Part shown: positions 54,538 to 63,085 of the stretch, piece after piece | Layout: each line of letters starts with the position of its first letter | Numbering within the stretch: position 1 is the first letter of the stretch | Assembly (NCBI GenBank): GCA_018402155.1 | Contig: JAGYJG010000001.1 | Span: 1,066,198 to 1,130,197, forward strand | DNA: 64,000 nt | Direction of reading: 5' to 3' | Source: Bacteroidia bacterium | Lineage (GTDB): Bacteria > Bacteroidota > Bacteroidia > NS11-12g > UBA9320 | Translations under genes and position numbers: made by a program | The notes under the pieces: model-generated | Told to the model about the DNA's origin: nothing | Databases searched by the model: none | What the model saw: the letters and a program-made list of their open reading frames with translations, nothing else

Positions 54538-57345
54538 ATGAATAAATCAATCGCAATAATCGCCGCATTAATAGCCTTTTCTACTAATCTATTTGCTGGC
54601 ACCTTTACTGGAAAAGTTTTAGAAGAAGGCACAAACGAAGCGTTAATAGGCGCCACAGTGAGTTTAAAAAACACCACATTTTACGCCTTTGCTGGGCTTA
54701 ATGGAGATTTTAAAATAAAAGATGTACCTCCGGGCACCTATACAGTAGTGGTAACTTACCTTTCTTATAGTACCATAACGCAAACACTTAAAATAGGCAG
54801 TGCTGAAGTAAACAAAACGTTTTTTATGCAAAGTGAAACCACTAGCTTGGGCGATGTAAGGGTAGTAGCTGTGCGAAGAGGGGAAACAGAGGCTGGGGCG
54901 CGCACAGAAGAGCGCAAAGCAGATAACGTAATAAACATTATATCGGCAAAAGCCATAGAAATATCTCCAGATATAACAGTAGCCAACGTGGTGCAACGAG
55001 TATCTGGCCTCACAGTAGAGCGAAATTCTAATGGGGATGGGCAATATGCCATTGTAAGAGGAATGGATAAACGCTATAATTACACTCTTGTAAATGGCAT
55101 AAAAATACCTTCACCAGATAATGAAAACCGGTATGTGCCGCTTGATATTTTTCCATCTGACTTGCTCAGTAGATTAGTGGTAAGCAAATCTTTAACACCA
55201 GATATGGAAGGCGATGCAGTAGGTGGAGTGGTAGATATGAAATTAAAAGAAGCACCCAACAGCAGAGTTTTTAAAGTAAGCTTAGGCACGGGATACAATG
55301 AAGCTTTTTTTAACACCAGATACAATAAATTTAGTAGAAATACTATTTGGCGAACGCCACCACGAGAGCAGTTAGGTAAAATCATAACGGCGGAAGAATT
55401 GGATTACGACCACTTTGACTTAGAGCGAGTACAAGCATTACCAAATCTTTTTGCAAGTGCAGTTTTGGGCAATCGTTTTATGGATAATCGACTTGGTGTA
55501 ATTGTAGCGGGTAGTTATCAAAACTCTTTTCGTTCTTCGGAACGCACCGAGTTTGGGGTGTCAGAAAATAACAGAGGCCAAGAAATACCGCAGATTTCGC
55601 AAGTACAGGACCGAATATACTCGATACAACAAAATAGAAGTGGTGTATTTAATAAAATAGATTTTAGGCAAAATAACCGAAATCACTTTTTCTTAACCAC
55701 AGCCTACATGCGTATGCAAAACAACGAATCTCGGCTAGTAGAAATAGATGAATTGCGCGGCATTGTAAATCCAACATTAGAATACAACTCTAGAAATCAA
55801 GTAAACATACAGCAGGTACTCAATACTACACTGCAGGGGAAACACGAAATTTTCAAGCCGTTGAATGTAGATTGGTCATTGGTATACTCCTATGCACAGC
55901 AAGATATGCCAGACAACTCCATGATTCGCTTAGTTAAAAATTATGATACAGGAGAACCGCGTTGGATTATGGGAGAAAACTTTACACGTATATGGGAGGC
56001 AAATTCAGATCAGGACATTTCAGCATACTATAACATAACCTACAATACTGCCATCGCAGACCAAAGTATAGAGTTGAAATACGGTGGCTTACAGCGTATC
56101 AAAAACAGACAAAATTCATATGATTTATACTCATTCAAGCCTAGGCCAGGTATACAAGAGTATGATGTATTTAACTCGTCTTTAGCTGATATAACGTGGA
56201 GAACCACGGGAGGATCGGGTACCAGCACGCACGTACTAAACTACGAATCGTATGAAAACATTTTTGCCAACTACATGCAATTTAAATTCACGCGATGGAA
56301 TACGAATTTTATAGGGGGAGTGCGTGCAGAACACACACAGCAAGGCTTTGTGACACAAGACCTAAACTACCCAGAAGGAGAGCAAGTATATTGGTCATTT
56401 TTACCGAGCTTGCACATAAAATATTCGCCAAACACTAAAACCAACTGGAGAGGTTCTTATTTCAGATCTATTTCTAGACCAAGTTTTTTAGAAATTATAC
56501 CGTATAGAAGACCTTTTAGCGAGGAAATTTTTGCTAGAGCAGGAAACCCGAATATTAAGCATGCAGAAGCGCACAGTCTGGATGCACGTTATGAGTTTTT
56601 TCCAAAACCTACAGAACAACTATTAGTTGGCGCGTTTTACAAATTTATAAATAATCCCATAGAATATGCCGTAATACCAGGGAACACAGAACTCAACGAG
56701 CAAGATAGAGCAGCATTGATGCCAGTCAATTTTGAGAGTGCAAGTAACTATGGAGTAGAAATGGACTATACCAAGTTTTTTAACCAATTTGGTATTAAGG
56801 CGAATTACACTTTTACCCTGAGCACGATAGAGTCTATGAAAAGAACCTGGGGAAGAGTAACTGCAGAAAATATTAACCAAGTTTCAGATTTGCAAAAAGA
56901 AACAGACAATATAGGTATAGGTGACAGCACCTTCATATCTGTACCACAGCTTCGCCCACTACAAGGCCAATCTATGCACCTTGGCAACATATCTCTATTG
57001 TACAAAAACCAAAAAATGGGGCTAGACGCACAGCTTTCTATGGTATATACCGGTGAGCGTATCGCAATAGTTTCTGTAGGTTTAGATAATGACATTTGGC
57101 AAAAAGCATTTACCCAACTAGATTTTTCGGTAGACAAAACCTGGGGCAAAATAGACCAATTTACATTATTCTGTAAAATCAACAATATTCTAAATTCTCC
57201 ATTTGAAATGTACATCAAAAAACAACATCAGGAGGATTTTAGAATAAACGAAGAGATACAACCAAATGGTAATACCGAAACACGCATGCGCTATGACTTA
57301 TACAATAGAAACTATATGCTCGGAATAAGGTACAGCTTGAAATAA
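54538..57345 (+). CDS. TonB-dependent receptor with N-terminal carboxypeptidase-like domain
   Basis: 935 residues from the ATG at 54538. Signal peptide (NLFAG), a CarboxypepD_reg-like domain (about 20-100: GKVLEEGTNEALIGATVSLK, PPGTYTVVVTYLSY), plug domain (SAKAIEISPDITVANVVQRV, YAIVRGMDKRYNYTLVNG) and 22-strand barrel ending YNRNYMLGIRYSLK. SusC-type large receptors import glycans, peptides or other large ligands, but no SusD partner follows; the substrate is unknown. A TTG four codons upstream (54526) is inside a TCATTTTG box, so ATG 54538 is used. Confidence 0.9.
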   Translation: MNKSIAIIAALIAFSTNLFAGTFTGKVLEEGTNEALIGATVSLKNTTFYAFAGLNGDFKIKDVPPGTYTVVVTYLSYSTITQTLKIGSAEVNKTFFMQSETTSLGDVRVVAVRRGETEAGARTEERKADNVINIISAKAIEISPDITVANVVQRVSGLTVERNSNGDGQYAIVRGMDKRYNYTLVNGIKIPSPDNENRYVPLDIFPSDLLSRLVVSKSLTPDMEGDAVGGVVDMKLKEAPNSRVFKVSLGTGYNEAFFNTRYNKFSRNTIWRTPPREQLGKIITAEELDYDHFDLERVQALPNLFASAVLGNRFMDNRLGVIVAGSYQNSFRSSERTEFGVSENNRGQEIPQISQVQDRIYSIQQNRSGVFNKIDFRQNNRNHFFLTTAYMRMQNNESRLVEIDELRGIVNPTLEYNSRNQVNIQQVLNTTLQGKHEIFKPLNVDWSLVYSYAQQDMPDNSMIRLVKNYDTGEPRWIMGENFTRIWEANSDQDISAYYNITYNTAIADQSIELKYGGLQRIKNRQNSYDLYSFKPRPGIQEYDVFNSSLADITWRTTGGSGTSTHVLNYESYENIFANYMQFKFTRWNTNFIGGVRAEHTQQGFVTQDLNYPEGEQVYWSFLPSLHIKYSPNTKTNWRGSYFRSISRPSFLEIIPYRRPFSEEIFARAGNPNIKHAEAHSLDARYEFFPKPTEQLLVGAFYKFINNPIEYAVIPGNTELNEQDRAALMPVNFESASNYGVEMDYTKFFNQFGIKANYTFTLSTIESMKRTWGRVTAENINQVSDLQKETDNIGIGDSTFISVPQLRPLQGQSMHLGNISLLYKNQKMGLDAQLSMVYTGERIAIVSVGLDNDIWQKAFTQLDFSVDKTWGKIDQFTLFCKINNILNSPFEMYIKKQHQEDFRINEEIQPNGNTETRMRYDLYNRNYMLGIRYSLK

Positions 57346-57456
57346 CTGCATTAATATAAAATTAATAAAAAGACAACCTTAATTTAACTAATATAACTGA
57401 CATAAGTCCTTACTCTTGTAACATAAATAAGAACGATAATACTTAAAAATCACAAA

Positions 57457-58737
57457 ATGAAAAAAATTAATTTACTAAACATCTTATTCATTGCTTCCGC
57501 TTTTTTGACAGCCATGAATTTTACATCTTGTAAAGATGATGACACCGTTGAACCGGAAGTAGAACAAGGAGGCGGCGACTTGTCTGGCGAGGTTACTGGA
57601 ACTTTAAAAAAAGGGACTTATGTTATCAAGTCAACAATAACTGTTCCTGTAGGAGGTACATTAACCCTTGAGCCAGGAGTTATATTCGAATTTGATGGTG
57701 ATGGACTATCTCCAGCAACTAGTCCAGAAATAAATCTTCTTGGAAATCTAGTAGCTAAGGGAACTGCTGAAAATCCAATTTTGTTCACAGTACCCGCAGA
57801 CAGAAGAGATCCTAAAAATGCTTATGACGGTCTTTGGGGTGGAATACAAGGTTCTGCTACAACTGAGTTTTTAGTTTTGCAACACTGTATTGTAGAATAC
57901 TGTGGTGGACCAGCAGATGGTAACCGTCCAGATTTGTACGATGCAGGAGATGCTAGGTTTGCTATTCATTTCGGAAACCCTAATGGAACTATGATTTTTG
58001 ACCATTCTATTCTAAGACACACAGCAGACGACGGCCTTCGTCCTCAAGGTGGTGGAAAATTTGCAATAACCTACAGCCAGTTTTACAACATTGGTGAGAC
58101 AGGTGGAGAAGGAATTAACTTCAAAGATGGATCTGTAGGAGATGTATGTTATAACCTTTTTTATGGCGTAGCTACTAACGGAAGCAAGCCAGCAGGAAAA
58201 GGTGACGGCGTACCTCAAACAAATATCAATAACTACAACAACACTTTTATCAACTGTGGTTTCAGAAGAGTGCAGTCTGGTAGAGGTGGATCTATAAACT
58301 ACGAGGGCGGTGCTAAAGGAAATAGCTTTAACAACATAATAGTGAACTGTAGATTTGGCATAAGAATGAGAGGAGACAAATTGCCAGAAGTAGCCAATAC
58401 AAAATATGGCTACACCATGTATTACGCTACAGATGCTGACGACAAAGACAACTTTTTTCCTTCTACTGACGTAGATGGAGACGGAAACAGAGTAACTAGT
58501 GAGCAACCTGGTGATATTTTAAACCAAGATCCTCAATTTGTAAACTACGCTGTTTCTACAAGTAAATTAACTGCTATGCCTGCTAATGGAGCTAACTTTA
58601 AACTAAAAGCTTCATCTCCAGGTAAAGGAAAAGGTACTACCAATGTGACACCTGTGCACACTAGCTTAAGCGGCGGTGGGGTTACGGTAACCCTTCCTGC
58701 ACCTTCTGCGGATTTTGGAGCATACGGTGCTGAATAA
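57457..58737 (+). CDS. right-handed beta-helix lipoprotein
   Basis: 426 residues; signal peptide ending T-S-C (Cys26), followed by KDDDTVEPEVEQGGGD, then a parallel beta-helix with repeats such as GVIFEFDGDG, VEYCGGPADG, FDHSILRHTADDGLR and a NTFINCGFRRVQSGRGG segment. It resembles polysaccharide-binding or -cleaving helix proteins, but catalytic residues are not assigned. No T9SS sorting domain. It is 111 bases after the receptor and ends in a terminator at 58763-58795, so it may be an abundant surface partner of the receptor. Confidence 0.82.
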   Translation: MKKINLLNILFIASAFLTAMNFTSCKDDDTVEPEVEQGGGDLSGEVTGTLKKGTYVIKSTITVPVGGTLTLEPGVIFEFDGDGLSPATSPEINLLGNLVAKGTAENPILFTVPADRRDPKNAYDGLWGGIQGSATTEFLVLQHCIVEYCGGPADGNRPDLYDAGDARFAIHFGNPNGTMIFDHSILRHTADDGLRPQGGGKFAITYSQFYNIGETGGEGINFKDGSVGDVCYNLFYGVATNGSKPAGKGDGVPQTNINNYNNTFINCGFRRVQSGRGGSINYEGGAKGNSFNNIIVNCRFGIRMRGDKLPEVANTKYGYTMYYATDADDKDNFFPSTDVDGDGNRVTSEQPGDILNQDPQFVNYAVSTSKLTAMPANGANFKLKASSPGKGKGTTNVTPVHTSLSGGGVTVTLPAPSADFGAYGAE

Positions 58738-58762
58738 AAATTTATTTTAAATTGTATAATTT

Positions 58763-58795
58763 TAAGGCTCCATTGAAAAATGGGGCCTTATTTTT
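58763..58795 (+). terminator. rho-independent terminator with GAAA loop
   Basis: A 12-bp stem, TAAGGCTCCATT (58763-58774) with AATGGGGCCTTA (58779-58790), closed by a GAAA tetraloop and followed by TTTTT (58791-58795). One G-U pair. It ends the beta-helix transcript; any read-through feeds the propeller genes. Confidence 0.85.
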
Positions 58796-58815
58796 GTCAA
58801 AAATATAAGACATCC

Positions 58816-59775
58816 TTGAAACATAAACTCACACACCTTTGGCTATTTTGTATTATACTACTAGTATCTGCTTGCCAAGATGATGAAACTCCTCATGCAG
58901 AAACGGAAAATAACCAAACTTCTATCATATTTGAGTCTACGTATTCCAGATTTGACATTGTACAAAACGATGAATTCGAATGGAAAACATCAGATACCAT
59001 TGACTATAATTTGAGAGAAATCTCTGGAATAGTAAGTAGCAGAAAAAACAATAATTTGGTCTATGTACACGAAGACTCGGGAAATGGAGCGGTTGTTTTT
59101 GTATATACAAAAAATGGTATTTTCAAGGGAACACTTCGCCTAACTGGGGTAACTAATAGAGACTGGGAAGATATAGCCATAGGACCAGGTCCCATAGATG
59201 GGGAAACATATATCTATGTAGGCGATATAGGAGACAATGGCGCAATAAGAGCCTCTTGTAGGATATATAGATTTGTTGAGCCCATCTTTTCAGCCAATGA
59301 CTTGACCTCTACTTTCGCTAAAAACATAAGCGATTTTGATATAATAGACTATCAGTATCCAGATGGTGCTCGCGATGCTGAAGCACTTTTAATTGATCAA
59401 AAATCAAAGGATTTAATCCTAGTGAGTAAAAGGGACCCACTGGTACAGGTGTACTCCCTACCCTATCCACAAAAAATAGGCGAAATGAGTACAGCAACCT
59501 TTCACGGTAAACTACCACTAAAGAGAATTTTAGCTGGCGATATATCTGCAGACAATAAAGAGATTCTACTAAAAAATGATGGAACTATCTACCACTGGTT
59601 TACGGAGGGAGACAATATCGTGAAAACACTTTTTCACCAACAACCCACTGCCCTAGCATATATACCGGAGGAACAAGGAGAGGCCGTTGGATGGGATGAA
59701 AATGGCTATTTCACCATCAGCGAGTCTAGGTCTAGCGCCGCACCCGTGTTATATTATTACCAAAGAAAACCCTGA
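58816..59775 (+). CDS. beta-propeller lipoprotein
   Basis: 319 residues from the TTG at 58816 (MKHKLTHLWLF), with a signal peptide ending V-S-A-C (Cys20) and DDETPHAE. Repeating propeller-type strands include NNLVYVHEDSGNGAVVFVY, RDWEDIAIGPGPIDGETYIYVGDIGD and YPDGARDAEALLIDQKSKDLILVSKRD. The Asp/Glu-rich motifs could bind metal. The ATG at 58780 is rejected because it sits in the upstream terminator stem and removes the signal. Function unknown; it follows the receptor/beta-helix pair and precedes a DUF6929-like gene. Confidence 0.72.
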   Translation: MKHKLTHLWLFCIILLVSACQDDETPHAETENNQTSIIFESTYSRFDIVQNDEFEWKTSDTIDYNLREISGIVSSRKNNNLVYVHEDSGNGAVVFVYTKNGIFKGTLRLTGVTNRDWEDIAIGPGPIDGETYIYVGDIGDNGAIRASCRIYRFVEPIFSANDLTSTFAKNISDFDIIDYQYPDGARDAEALLIDQKSKDLILVSKRDPLVQVYSLPYPQKIGEMSTATFHGKLPLKRILAGDISADNKEILLKNDGTIYHWFTEGDNIVKTLFHQQPTALAYIPEEQGEAVGWDENGYFTISESRSSAAPVLYYYQRKP

Positions 59776-59804
59776 AATATACCAGCCACTCACCTCAAAT
59801 TATA

Positions 59805-60800
59805 ATGATAAAACTACAAAAAATTTTCAACGAGTATCGTCAAGAATTGCGTACAATAAAGCATTTTGTTAGTCTACTTATAGTTTCATCTACTTTTGCC
59901 GCTTGCCAAAGTACAGGCAAATCCGACGCTACACTTACCATACTAGATGTGCACCAATACAGCGAAATGCCAGGCGGCTCAGGTATTTTAAAAATTAACG
60001 ACTTATACTACGCCATAGGAGATAATTCTCCATTTTTATTTACACTCGATAGTCAATTTTCCATCACCAGTAAAACAGCCATAGCGGATACAAATGTGCT
60101 AAAAAACCACACCATACCCAAAACTCAAAAACTTGATTTTGAAGCTGTAACAAAAATAAATAACAATGAAATAATCATTTTCGGTTCAGGATCTAAATCG
60201 CCACAAAGAGATATTTTTATTCGTATTTTTTTGAAAGACAGCATACAACACGAGAGTTACAGCTTAGTAGATTTTTACACAGAACTAAAGTCGTTAACAA
60301 GTATGAAAAATGCAGAGCTGAACATAGAGGGTGTTGCTTTTTGGAACGGTAAGCTTTCCTTGTTTAACAGAACTAACAATCTAATTTTTACGTTAGAATA
60401 TAGTAATTTTTTGGCTTACTTAAACCATGAGCAAGCTTCTCCCACTATAGATATTACACACGTAGACTTACCAAAAATTAATGGAATGCCGTCGGGTTTT
60501 TCTGGTGCAGAAGTACTCGTTGATGAAAACCAAATAGTATTTACCTCATCTGTAGAAGCAGCAGACAATGCCTACAACGACGGTGAAATATTGGGAAGTT
60601 TTATAGGTTTTTTAGATATTAGTACAGGAAATATCAAACCTACTAAAGACATTTTCAGAATTCCTGAGTACAAAACTCCCTTAAAAGTGGAATCGGTAGC
60701 CTACCACGAAAAGGTAGACCATAAAACATCGAACTACGTGCTAATAGTAGACAATGACGATGATAAGTCGCTAATAGTAACACTAAGCGTATCCCGTTAA
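59805..60800 (+). CDS. DUF6929-like beta-propeller protein
   Basis: 331 residues from the ATG at 59805, or about 317 from a TTG at 59847, which would give a compact signal (M-R-T-I-K-H-F) ending A-A-C. The propeller strands (YAIGDNSPFLFTLDSQFS, LDFEAVTKINNNEIIIFGSG, NIEGVAFWNGKLSLFNRTNN) match DUF6929 proteins, compared with phytase-like propellers; the activity is unverified. It lies 29 bases after the previous lipoprotein, likely cotranscribed. Confidence 0.7.
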   Translation: MIKLQKIFNEYRQELRTIKHFVSLLIVSSTFAACQSTGKSDATLTILDVHQYSEMPGGSGILKINDLYYAIGDNSPFLFTLDSQFSITSKTAIADTNVLKNHTIPKTQKLDFEAVTKINNNEIIIFGSGSKSPQRDIFIRIFLKDSIQHESYSLVDFYTELKSLTSMKNAELNIEGVAFWNGKLSLFNRTNNLIFTLEYSNFLAYLNHEQASPTIDITHVDLPKINGMPSGFSGAEVLVDENQIVFTSSVEAADNAYNDGEILGSFIGFLDISTGNIKPTKDIFRIPEYKTPLKVESVAYHEKVDHKTSNYVLIVDNDDDKSLIVTLSVSR

Positions 60801-60972
60801 TTTATTTGGCTGTATAAAAATAGTCAATCTAGATTTATTTTTGAGGTAAGAGAGCTGTAAAAAGTGGTATGTGCTTATTAGAAAAAGACCAAGAGAAGGA
60901 AAATTCTCATCTTCCGTGGAGAAACTTAAGTAAATTTTTCTGAAAAGCAGTGTGCATTTTACTCACAAGCTT

Positions 60973-62301
60973 TCACAGCATTTCGTTAGCCAAATTGGCT
61001 AGCTCGCTACGCTCGCCTTTTTCTAGATTCACATGACAAAATAGTCTGTGGTTTTTCACCTTATCTATGAGATAAGACAATCCGTTGCTTTCAGCATCTA
61101 GGTACGGTGTATCTATTTGGTTTATATCACCCGTAAATACGATTTTAGTATTTTCGCCTGCACGGGTTACAATGGTCTTTATTTCATGCGGTGTAAGATT
61201 TTGAGCTTCGTCCACTATAAAAAACACATTACTGAGTGTTCGACCTCTAATATATGCTAGCGGTGCAATAGCAATTTTCTCTTGCTGCACCATATCATTT
61301 ATTCTTTTAAACTCTGTATCGGTCTCTTTATACTGACTTTTAATAAACTTCAAATTATCCCAAATAGGTTGCATATAAGGATCTATTTTGGCATTAGCAT
61401 CTCCAGGTAAAAAACCAATATCCTTATTGCTAAGTGATACAATAGGCCGGGTGATATATATTTGATGAAAACTACTGCGCTGCTCTAATGCTGCGGCTAC
61501 TGCCATTAGTGTTTTCCCTGTACCCGCTACACCGCGAAGTGTTATTAGTTTTATTTCAGGATCTAGCAGTGCATGCATAGCAAACGCCTGCTCTGCATTG
61601 CGTGGTTTTATTTTGTATACAGTTTGTTTTTCCACGCGCTCTACAACTTCCTCGGCAGAGTTATAAAAGCCTAAAGCAGATTTTCGACCACTGTTCATTA
61701 TCAGAAAATGATTGAACGGAAACTTCACGTCACTCACTAATGATGCAGGTATTTTTGTATCAACAAATAATTTATCTATGACCGCTACAGGCAAACTTTC
61801 TACCACAGTTTTACCGGTATACAATTTGTCTACATCCTTTATCTTTCCAGTGAGATAGTCTTCGGCCTGCAGCGTAAATGCCTTTGCTTTCACACGAAGG
61901 CAAATATCTTTAGACACTAAAATTACTTTATATTTTGGATACTCTTGCTGCAAAGACAAGGCTGCATTTATAATTTTATTATCGTTTTTGTAATCGTCAA
62001 AAGTATCCGCTGCATTATTTTTAAGATTATCTATTTCTTTGACTACCTTAATTCTGCCCTTGCTCTGTCCTCCTATTTTTACCCAATTGTCAAGCAAAGA
62101 ATCAGTTGAAACAGAATTTAAAAACCGAATAAAACTTCGGGCTTCGTAGTTTTTGGAATCACCTCCTTTTTTGAAGGTATCTAATTCTTCTAATACTTGT
62201 ATAGGCAATGCTACGTCATTGTCTTCGAAGTGATGGACAGATTGATGATCAAAGAGTATAACAGAGGTGTCTAATACAAATATTTTTTTTGCTTTTGGCA
62301 T
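60973..62301 (-). CDS. PhoH family PIN-domain ATPase
   Basis: 442 residues: N-terminal PIN RNase domain (FVLDTSVILFDHQ, aspartates in YKNDNKIINAA and LVSKD) and a C-terminal PhoH/RecD-like P-loop ATPase (TLRGVAGTGKTLMAVAAAL, FIVDEAQNLTPHE, FTGDINQID). PhoH2-type fusions are RNA helicase/nucleases, sometimes linked to stress and phosphate limitation. Encoded alone on the minus strand. Confidence 0.92.
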   Translation of the reverse strand: MPKAKKIFVLDTSVILFDHQSVHHFEDNDVALPIQVLEELDTFKKGGDSKNYEARSFIRFLNSVSTDSLLDNWVKIGGQSKGRIKVVKEIDNLKNNAADTFDDYKNDNKIINAALSLQQEYPKYKVILVSKDICLRVKAKAFTLQAEDYLTGKIKDVDKLYTGKTVVESLPVAVIDKLFVDTKIPASLVSDVKFPFNHFLIMNSGRKSALGFYNSAEEVVERVEKQTVYKIKPRNAEQAFAMHALLDPEIKLITLRGVAGTGKTLMAVAAALEQRSSFHQIYITRPIVSLSNKDIGFLPGDANAKIDPYMQPIWDNLKFIKSQYKETDTEFKRINDMVQQEKIAIAPLAYIRGRTLSNVFFIVDEAQNLTPHEIKTIVTRAGENTKIVFTGDINQIDTPYLDAESNGLSYLIDKVKNHRLFCHVNLEKGERSELANLANEML

Positions 62302-62620
62302 ATCCTTTTAAATTGTTTGCTAAAGTAGTATTGGAATAATTAATATGGCGCTATGTGACTTACTTGTAAATAAACTATAACAAACCGCCTCAAAGAAAAA
62401 ATAAAAAGTTTGTTGCACTTATGAGTTGAACACAGCATATAATTGGTTTCAAAATAATTATCAAAAATCCATTTTAAACAACGAATGTACATTTATAATT
62501 GAGCATAAAACAGGTACCTCAAAATAGATAAAGAAATGATAACATTCAGATAAGTTTGTGGATTGATCGACAGTTGAATAAATTTGACACCCAGTAAAAA
62601 CACCTTTTAAAAAAGTAATT
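62302..62620. other. gap between phoH and GNAT gene
   Basis: 319 bases with no gene I can support. A TAATTTTG box at 62616-62623 overlaps the candidate TTG start of the GNAT. AT-rich, no clear terminator or repeat. Confidence 0.4.
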
Positions 62621-63085
62621 TTGCTCCTAGAACAAAAAAAAATAACGATACGAGCGGCCACTCCAGCAGATATTTCTGCACTCTTGCAACTTGTACACGA
62701 ATTGGCCGTGTATGAAAAGGCACCGCATGAGGTAACCAATACGAAAGAAATGATGTTAAAAGATGGATTTGGCGAGCATAAAATATTTGACGCATTTGTA
62801 GCTGAATACGCAGGTAGAATCATAGGCGCCGCCATCACCTACTACCGCTACAGCACCTGGAAAGGAAAGTGCCTCTATTTAGAAGATCTGATAGTGACCG
62901 AAAATTATCGCAGAATTGGTGCTGGGAAACTACTATTTGACTATTGTATTGCATTTGGCAAAGAGACAAACTGCCTGCGAATGGTTTGGCAAGTGCTAGA
63001 TTGGAATACCCCTGCTATTGATTTTTATAAAGCTTATGGGGCTCAACTAGACGAACAGTGGATAAATGGAACACTAGACCTATGA
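62621..63085 (+). CDS. GNAT-family N-acetyltransferase
   Basis: 154 residues; IRAATPADISALLQLVHELAVYEKAPHEV is the Bacteroidota GNAT signature, with the acetyl-CoA-binding RRIGAGKLLFDY segment (about 105). Acceptor is unknown. The start is uncertain: the TTG at 62621 is part of a TAATTTTG box, and no other ATG/GTG/TTG lies before the family region, so a rare codon (ATA) is also possible. Stop overlaps the ATG of the next gene (ATGA, 63082-63085). Confidence 0.8.
   Translation: MLLEQKKITIRAATPADISALLQLVHELAVYEKAPHEVTNTKEMMLKDGFGEHKIFDAFVAEYAGRIIGAAITYYRYSTWKGKCLYLEDLIVTENYRRIGAGKLLFDYCIAFGKETNCLRMVWQVLDWNTPAIDFYKAYGAQLDEQWINGTLDL

Noticed and set aside
54664-55385. Several minus-strand frames antisense to the TonB receptor
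   Set aside because: The plus-strand gene is unmistakable; the antisense frames have no start context or family pattern.
58780-58815. ATG start for the propeller lipoprotein
   Set aside because: It lies inside the terminator stem of the beta-helix gene; the TTG at 58816 gives a normal lipoprotein signal.
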